Assembly (NCBI RefSeq): GCF_001640805.2
Contig: NC_066855.1
Location: forward strand, 18,008,639-18,072,638
DNA length: 64,000 nt
Direction of reading: 5' to 3'
Source of the DNA: Lates calcarifer
Taxonomy: Eukaryota; Chordata; Actinopteri; Centropomidae
In this document: piece after piece, positions 57,595 to 64,000 of the stretch
Layout: every line of letters begins with the position of its first letter
Position numbering within the stretch: position 1 is the first letter of the stretch
The notes under the pieces: generated by a model
Seen by the model: only the letters and a program-made list of their open reading frames with translations
Told to the model about the DNA's origin: nothing
Database searches by the model: none
Program-made: the position numbers and the translations under genes

Positions 57595-57905
57595 ACATCA
57601 CTATATATCATTACCAGACTCCATTGACAAAAACGGGAATTTTACCACACGGAACACAGTAGCTGCTGGAATACTGCAGCCTCGATCAGTTAGTTAGTTT
57701 GTGCTGTTTCTGTGGTACCTTTACATAATAATAATAATAACACAAACAAACTAATGAATCAAGGCAGTGTTATGCCAGCAGCTCCTGTGTTCTGCTCAAT
57801 AAAATGCCTGTTTTCACAAATGGATGATATACAGTTAAACAAAAAGGATCGTACTCTTTAATAAAAAGGTCTATCTCTGTCAGACACTTATAATGACGTG
57901 ACCAT
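57595..57905. repeat. dispersed repeat family 2, head-to-head pair
   Basis: The minus-strand half (57600-57720) contains the reverse complement of 'GTTTTTGTCAATGGAGTCTG' and 'TGTGTTCCGTGTGGTAAAAT'. The plus-strand half (57770-57905) contains 'CAGCAGCTCCTGTGTTCTGC', 'AAACAAAAAGGATCGTACTC', 'TTTAATAAAAAGGTCTATCT' and 'CAGACACTTATAATGAC'. An (AAT)n run (57727-57741) lies between them. The full element may itself be an inverted repeat, with the single copies elsewhere being half-elements. Confidence 0.7.
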
Positions 57906-58141
57906 CGTTGACTTGTTTTGACAGCTGAATTAAGGCCCAAGATGGGGATGTCATATCTGTAGACTTTAAAGGTCAAAGGTTACAAAAATGCTTGTTTTTA
58001 ATATATAAAATATGTAAAAATTGTGGTAAAAGTTCTGCTTTTTGCTAGATGACAGCAAGAAAAACCTTTCCAAGGAAAAGAGTCCATCAGACACGCACAC
58101 ATGCAAAGTGTTTGTTTCAAAAGTGTTTGGCTGTTGTACAA

Positions 58142-58171
58142 ACACAAACACACACACACACACACACACAC
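58142..58171. repeat. (AC)n microsatellite
   Basis: About 14 AC units. Confidence 0.95.
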
Positions 58172-58293
58172 CTCAGTTGATCCCCACCAGATGGAAGCAG
58201 GAAATGGAGGCTGGAAATTAACCTGCTTTGCCACCAAGGTGATATTTCAGCTGACAGGTAGCAGTTGACTAGCGGAATGGGACTGCCATTGCC

Positions 58294-58296
<3 letters not shown>

Positions 58297-58346
<50 letters not shown>
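58297..58346. repeat. (GT)n microsatellite
   Basis: 25 GT units, in the opposite sense to the (AC)n 126 bp upstream. Confidence 0.95.
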
Positions 58347-58349
<3 letters not shown>

Positions 58350-59180
58350 GTAGCAATGGGAGGCAAAACTAAAGTTAGAGAACAGAAGAAAAAGAAAAAG
58401 TCCCTCGTTGTCCTCCTTCGGTGGTTCATCTACACGCTCATCACACTCTCTTCCCTGTGGAGGAATGCTGCCACAGATCCATGTGAACATCTGCTGGTGA
58501 GACTCTTTAAATGGAAAATCCACCACTCTTCTAAAGTCAGTCCAACAGGATGGAGAATGAAGAGCAGTTTGTGATGATATCCCAGAGATAAAGTCTGATA
58601 AACCTCTGAACGTCTGTTGGCGTATTTAGCTTCTGTAACGTAACATATTTCCAAGGGATTATTATGTAGGTGGGGTATCACTCTGAGAGGGATTTTCAAA
58701 CTGATCAGGGATTACCTGGATCACCTAAAGTGGGCTGGTTTAGTAAGTGTGACTCTTACAGTCGCAAGAAGCTGTGGAGGACTCCTGACCTCCTTCCCAT
58801 AGACCACACAGCCAGCAGAGGGCGACAGTCTGCTCTGTCAGTGTTTGCTGGCTGAGTTTAGACATGGGAAATAACTTTAGAATCAACTTCTTATTTATTT
58901 TTGCTCATTTTTAAAGTCATAGATAAAAAGACAGAATGTAAACATCCACTGAGACTTATTTTCAGGTTATTTCAGTTCAGACGCACCAACATGTTTTCTC
59001 TCTTGCTTTACTTGTTGGTACTTGCTTTTTTATTCTCACCACTTCTCTTTTTTCTTGCCTTTTTCTTATCTTTATATTTTTATTTTCTACTTTCCAAGTT
59101 GCATCGCCAGATGCAGAGAGAGGTAAGAAGTTTAGAAACTGCAAAGGGAAAACCCTCCAATGTCCTTCACTGATTCATCT

Positions 59181-59185
59181 ACACA

Positions 59186-59238
<53 letters not shown>
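59181..59238. repeat. (AC)n microsatellite
   Basis: About 28 AC units with one AAAC interruption. Confidence 0.95.
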
Positions 59239-59240
<2 letters not shown>

Positions 59241-59373
59241 AGCGCTTTGGTCCCACTACAGCAGGAGAACTGGTGCAGCCCTCATCACTATTCCCTTACA
59301 CTCTGTCCCTCTTGTCTCAGTTAAATCAGCTCAGTTAAACCCCATCACACACACTTACACACTGTCTATGGGA

Positions 59374-59399
59374 AACACACACACACACACACACACACA
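59374..59399. repeat. (AC)n microsatellite
   Basis: About 13 AC units. Confidence 0.95.
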
Positions 59400-59404
59400 T
59401 CCCT

Positions 59405-60395
59405 GTGGAGAAGTTGCAGCAACAAATCCATGTGAAAGTCAGAAAATTCCACCACATCTCTAAATCCTCTGTGTCGTCGGTCTGTGATGTTCAGCAATTA
59501 CACTCATGTTGTCATGTGACGTGTACACGATAGGTGTGTGTGTGCTGTTGCAGTGTGTGCTCAGAGTCACACTGACGTCCTTTCTGGACTGCCAAACTGC
59601 TCTCAGCTCTGCTTTTGACACAAATTGCTATCGTCAACATCCATCCAATTTCAGGAACTGTTTTCTCATTTAAAATCAACCACCTAAATAACATTCAATT
59701 TTCTGCATTCTGCTACAGCTAAACAGGCTGAAAACAAACTGATGATTAGAACATATAACACTAAGGGCCTCAGGGCCTCAGTTCCTGGTTGATGTAGACT
59801 TGTGCCAGGAAAGGAGAGGGGGGTGAGAGAAGACATTTTATTTCTAGTGGGCATTACTTTCAAATTGTTTTTTTTTTTCTTATACGAGCAGCTTGTCAGT
59901 GATCTGGACAGCATGTCGAAATTGCACCTGTACAAAACATGCAACACAAATAAAGTTTGATGGATGGATGAGCTGCAGAACTACAATTACTGTATGAAAA
60001 TAAAACTACTGAAGCATGCTGTGATTTCACACATAAATTATGAAGAATCGTGATCCATTCAGCAACAAAACAAAACAAAATGCTGTATGCGAGTTGATCC
60101 TGAGATGTGTATGTTGTGTTTTGGTTTTATCGCAGTACACAGAAATGTGTGTAACCAACTGTAACAAGCTGTAAATCTTTATATCTCTCTCCTCATACTA
60201 ACTCCCAAAGCCAAGATATATCCAGTGACATTCTGGCCTCCAGACCCAGAGCACACCGGAGGGATGTTACATCCCATCTGGTCTAGAAACACTTCACTAT
60301 CCCCCCAGCAGGAGCTACAGTTTATTTTGACTTAAAAAGAGAGTAAAACCTCATTTTAACCATAACAACTTCTGCTATACTGATTACCTTTTAAA
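59405..60395. other. non-coding stretch
   Basis: No gene. 'ACACAAATAAAGTTTGATGG' with ATGGATGA at 59945-59972 may be another short LINE tail (AATAAAG plus tetranucleotide repeat). Confidence 0.4.
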
Positions 60396-60400
60396 ATGAT

Positions 60401-60718
60401 TTAAAGGTAACATATGTAAGTCTTTGCTATCGCTACATAGCTACTGTTAGAATTCACAGCTATTTACTGACCAGTCTAGAAGGAATGTAGCGAGTTCTGC
60501 ACCAAACTTCTGCTAGCATTAACTCTTCTTTAGCTTCTAGTTGTATCACTTCTTTTCATCCCCTGAAGTTAGCGTGCTAACCAGCTAGCTCATAATACCT
60601 CTTTGCGATAGTGAGTCACCGTAGCATCCAGTCTGCCCAGATGAAATAAACACAACAGCTGTTAATGCTAATAGTTAGCTATGCAGCGATAGCAAAAACG
60701 TACAGATAGCACCTTTAA
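60401..60718. mobile_element. MITE with about 60-bp terminal inverted repeats
   Basis: Left end 60401-60462 and the reverse complement of the right end 60657-60718 align over their length. Shared blocks are TTAAAGGT, TTTGCTATCGCT, GCATAGCTA/ACATAGCTA, TTAG.ATT and ACAGCT. The element is 318 bp, has no coding potential and is bounded by TTAA at both ends (60401-60404 and 60715-60718), which may be the target duplication. It also contains GCTAGC/TTAGC-rich internal sequence typical of fish MITEs. The superfamily cannot be fixed; a TTAA target would suggest piggyBac-like mobilisation. Confidence 0.8.
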
Positions 60719-60719
60719 C

Positions 60720-63010
60720 CTGAACCTCAATCAGCCCTCATACAGAGCTGTTCAGTCTCACAGTGTCTGGACTCCTTTTTTATCTCTTGATAAATTGTTC
60801 ACTAACTTTTATCTTAAATTTCACTTTGCAGCTATTTCCATTGATCGTTTTTAAGTCCTGGTTTCCTCCTTGTTGTCTGAGACAAACGCCCCAGCAGGAG
60901 AGTTTATCTGAGGTTATCTGGTTTTAATCTGATCTGTTTGCCAACAGTGACTCACAATAAGAACAGCAATACAGTAAACTTCCAATCCACCTGCTGCTGC
61001 TGGCAGGAAGCTACAGGTCACAGCTCAGCAGTGCAGACTGAGGAGAGCAAATGGTAAATGAAAATCCTGCTGTTTCATGTGCTGCATGTTAAGATATTTT
61101 AATATATTTTAGTGAACTGACCGGAAAATGTGACGACCTTGGAAACTGCTGAGCTGCTTTGCTGGAAAGCATGGACAGCCTCAGAGTTTGTAGTGGAATT
61201 TGTTTAGCTCCATGGAGAGAAACACAATAAAAGACTGGGCTGAACTGATTCATTTCATCATATTTAAAAATTTTATTTTGAAGACATCCAGGTGGTACCA
61301 AGTGTTCCTTTCTGTCACATGTCATACTGTATTATGTCTTCACTTCCATTGTTTCTTGCCAAATTTCACTTGGACAAAAGGACAAAATGTTTACTCATTT
61401 ACTCATGTTTAAATGAGGCTGTTAGCTTTTTCTTTTTCTTTTCTTTTCTTTTTTCCTTCTGTCTTTGTGTTTTCTCACGCGTTTTGTACATGTCCACCAG
61501 TTGAATGTTTTAGCTCATGAGTCAGAGCCAAAACAATGAGCTAAAAGTGGCTAAAAAGCTGCACAAAGCTGCAGAGGAGGGTGATAAATCTGTATGGGTT
61601 CATCACCACAACCAGCCTCTCTCATATCACAGTCATTTTATCAACTGTTAATATGAAATCAAAGTTTACATGGTTTTCTGTCCCAACCACTGTATCAATT
61701 TAACTTCAATTCAACTTCAACCGTCATTTAACATATTTTTCTTTCTTCCTGAACCGTCTCTTTGCAGAGCTTTTTTCCCCCAAGAGCCCCATTTCATGCC
61801 TCACATCTTTTTAACTGAGGGGGAAAGAGTTGATGGTGCAGCAGGAAAGTTGGGAAACTGTATCACCCTGTTCTTCTAACTCAGAATCAACTCCTGAGCT
61901 GATCTAATGTGAAAGGACTATGTGCACCATCTGTTTAATGGTGGAAAAGAAATGATATGAAACTCCACTTTAAACTGAATACTGCACCATCACCTCTGAC
62001 TGATGGCTACACTGACGTCTGCTCACACAGTTTAAAGTTTGCAGGAATTCTTGGACAAATACAAACAGAAAGAATCACATTCCTGAGCGAGTGATGGATG
62101 TTAATGCATGTTAATCCTTAACCCTTAGTTCACCACTGCAGCATTTTTTAATCAGACAGACATATGGTCCTTGTTTTTGTAGGTTCACTGTAACTTACAC
62201 ATTTTGAGGACAATTATTCCCAGAATTCATCAGAAATACAGCTTCATAAATGCCTATATATATAAATCATAGAAAAGACATCTCTCCCTCTATCCACAGA
62301 ACTTGCCTGAGAATCCTCATGTTTTGAAGTTTTCTTCAGTATCACAGTGATCCAGTGATAGTTGTCTGCACATCCATGGATACAATGGAAACAGGAGCTG
62401 TGAATAGATAATTCGGCATATGTGCCTGCGCCAGTAAACAAAAATATAACAAAATAAGCTAAAACCACGCACAGGGGCCCACAGCTAACTCACCCACTAT
62501 TTATTAACATGTTTTATTAGCTCCTATTGGTCAGTTAAGATCAAAAACTGGTCTCTGGTGTAATTACTCTCAGGTCTACTTGAAGGTCTGACAGTCATCT
62601 GGTCTTGTTCAGACCCTCCCTCTTTTGTTTAAGTTAATTCATACATGTAGCATAGAATCCCTACAGGTCTGTTTCAGATCTGATCCTAAAGACCTCCTGT
62701 ACTCATTGTAGTCCTCCCCTCACTGGGTGGTGTTGACTGACAGCACAGAGCTCCACCAGTCCTTTCAGATCAGATCCAAGCATTTTCTGTAGTTCAGAAT
62801 GAAGAAGCAAAGCATAGTCGTTAATTTTTATTCCTTCAACATAAATGATCATAAAAGTTACCGGCTGCAGATTTAAAGGCTTCTTCACTTTGGGACTCAA
62901 AGCAATAAAAGGCGCAAGATTTTAAAAAAGAGACAAGAATTAATTCACACACACACACATACACACACACACACCTCAGCTTGTTTCTGCTCTAGGCCTC
63001 GGTGATAAAC
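60720..63010. other. long non-coding stretch
   Basis: (AC)n at 62947-62973. T-rich low complexity at 61430-61460. No gene or element recognised. Confidence 0.4.
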
Positions 63011-63014
63011 TATA

Positions 63015-63215
63015 TTGTTAAGAGAAGAACAAGAGGAGGAGGATGGAGGAGAGAAAGAAGAAAAGGATACGAGGTAGAAGATGTAAAACAGGAGGAGGGG
63101 AAAAGGTAGAAAGAGGAGAAAGAGAGGAGGACTTAAGAAGACAACTTCTCACCTCTAAACAGATGTTGGCTGTGATGTAGTGAAGAGGAGGAGGAAGAGA
63201 AAGAGATTTAGCTGT
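63015..63215. repeat. polypurine tract
   Basis: About 200 bp with plus strand mostly A and G (AAGAGGAGGAGG-type). The leucine/serine-rich minus-strand frame at 63018-63230 is its artefact. Confidence 0.8.
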
Positions 63216-64000
63216 TATACTGTTTATCACTATGTCACAGACACAGAGATACCTTCATGTTTTAAGTATGAATCTAAATTAACTAAAACCTTTACTTTCA
63301 CAGTCTTCCAAGGCCTCGCTGACTCTTTGTCACTGCAGCTCTGAGGTCAAATCATTTTGTCCTCTTCACAGTGAATCCATAAATAGTCCGGTTTCATTGT
63401 TACCGCTGATTTGCAAATTACAAATTTATCTAAAGTCGACGCCGTGCTCACACCAACTTATCTAAGAGCTCAGAAAAGATTTGTTTGTAATAAGCAGCAA
63501 TAAAGTGCTGAGCACAGTTCATTAAACTCACATTTATTCATTAATAATCAGTCCACACTACGCTGCCTCTTCACTGACCTCAGAACAGCCAATAATAGCT
63601 AAACCAGATCCATTAAAAATATATTATTCACCTCAGTGCTGCACTTACAGGACAGCATTGTGGCCAGAGATATACAGACAGAGACATGATGATGATGATG
63701 ATGCTTTGTCTGAATGCTGCTTTTGGCTTGTCATGATGATGGAGACCATTTTAATAGAATCAGTTGTTTTGAGTGAACGGCATTCAGGATTTAGAAAAAG
63801 CCATATAAGCCTATTTCTAATGTCTCAGTCCGGGGAGGGGACGGCAAATTGCTATTTGTCGTCTTTATGTTAGTTACATGAATGGTGGTTAACATTAGCT
63901 GGTTTTGTGCTAGTTTTATGATAGGGTTCACTCTTTCTGTGGGTAACGTAAGCTAACTGTTCATATGTAACAGTGTGCTGAGTGTTTAGGAGTCTGCATT
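63216..64000. other. non-coding stretch
   Basis: Holds a (GAT)n run at 63685-63703. The block 63380-63560 is non-repetitive and AT-rich with homeodomain-like cores, so it is a weak conserved-element candidate. No gene seen. Confidence 0.4.

Noticed and set aside
58142..58346. Long inverted terminal repeats of a transposon
   Set aside because: The only complementarity is between an (AC)n and a (GT)n microsatellite; the flanks do not match.

Overview
The window looks like non-coding DNA from a teleost fish, probably a percomorph. It is AT-rich, studded with (AC)n/(GT)n and (AG)n microsatellites, and filled with decayed remnants of transposable elements of kinds typical of bony fish: L2/CR1/Rex1-type LINEs, Tc1 and mariner transposons, a Ty3/gypsy relic, a tRNA-derived SINE and short inverted-repeat elements. 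I found no host protein-coding gene, rRNA or functional tRNA gene that I can defend. Open reading frames are all short and are explained by chance, by simple repeats or by transposon relics. The stretch is best read as an intergenic region or a very large intron.

Layout. 1-12 kb: mostly single-copy-looking DNA with simple repeats, two dispersed repeat families (at 3.4, 6.0 and 10.0 kb) and pyrimidine/purine-skewed tracts. 12-18 kb: a tRNA-derived SINE (12.2 kb), a GC-richer block with a perfect hairpin (12.7 kb), three copies of one repeat family, and a Tc1 transposase scrap (16.7 kb). 19.9-21.4 kb: a LINE 3' end interrupted by a second LINE. 25-30 kb: three LINE 3' ends, one (28.6-29.5 kb, minus strand) being the uninterrupted sister of the 20 kb copy. 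31.43-31.92 kb: a clean solo LTR with a 5-bp target duplication. 33.6-39 kb: a LINE tail, a mariner relic (35.1 kb), a 5'-half Tc1 relic with an intact terminus (38.06-38.67 kb) and a minus-strand LINE C-terminus (38.71-38.97 kb). 41.5 kb: another LINE relic. 45-49 kb: two Tc1-type relics and a LINE tail. 52.4-54.6 kb: a Ty3/gypsy relic (zinc knuckle, protease, RT and RNase H remnants collapsed into 1 kb) lying between two arms of a long inverted repeat. 57.6-64 kb: a head-to-head repeat pair, a cluster of (AC)n/(GT)n tracts, a MITE with about 60-bp inverted termini (60.4 kb) and a polypurine tract.

Nothing here forms a working system: every transposase or reverse transcriptase fragment is truncated, frameshifted or carries stops. 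The most informative observations are structural: a LINE-into-LINE insertion that can be dated against a second copy in the same window, a solo LTR with intact ends, a retroelement relic boxed in by inverted repeats, and five same-orientation copies of one repeat family, one of which has an internal tandem duplication. Family names are from memory of motifs and have not been checked against a repeat library.
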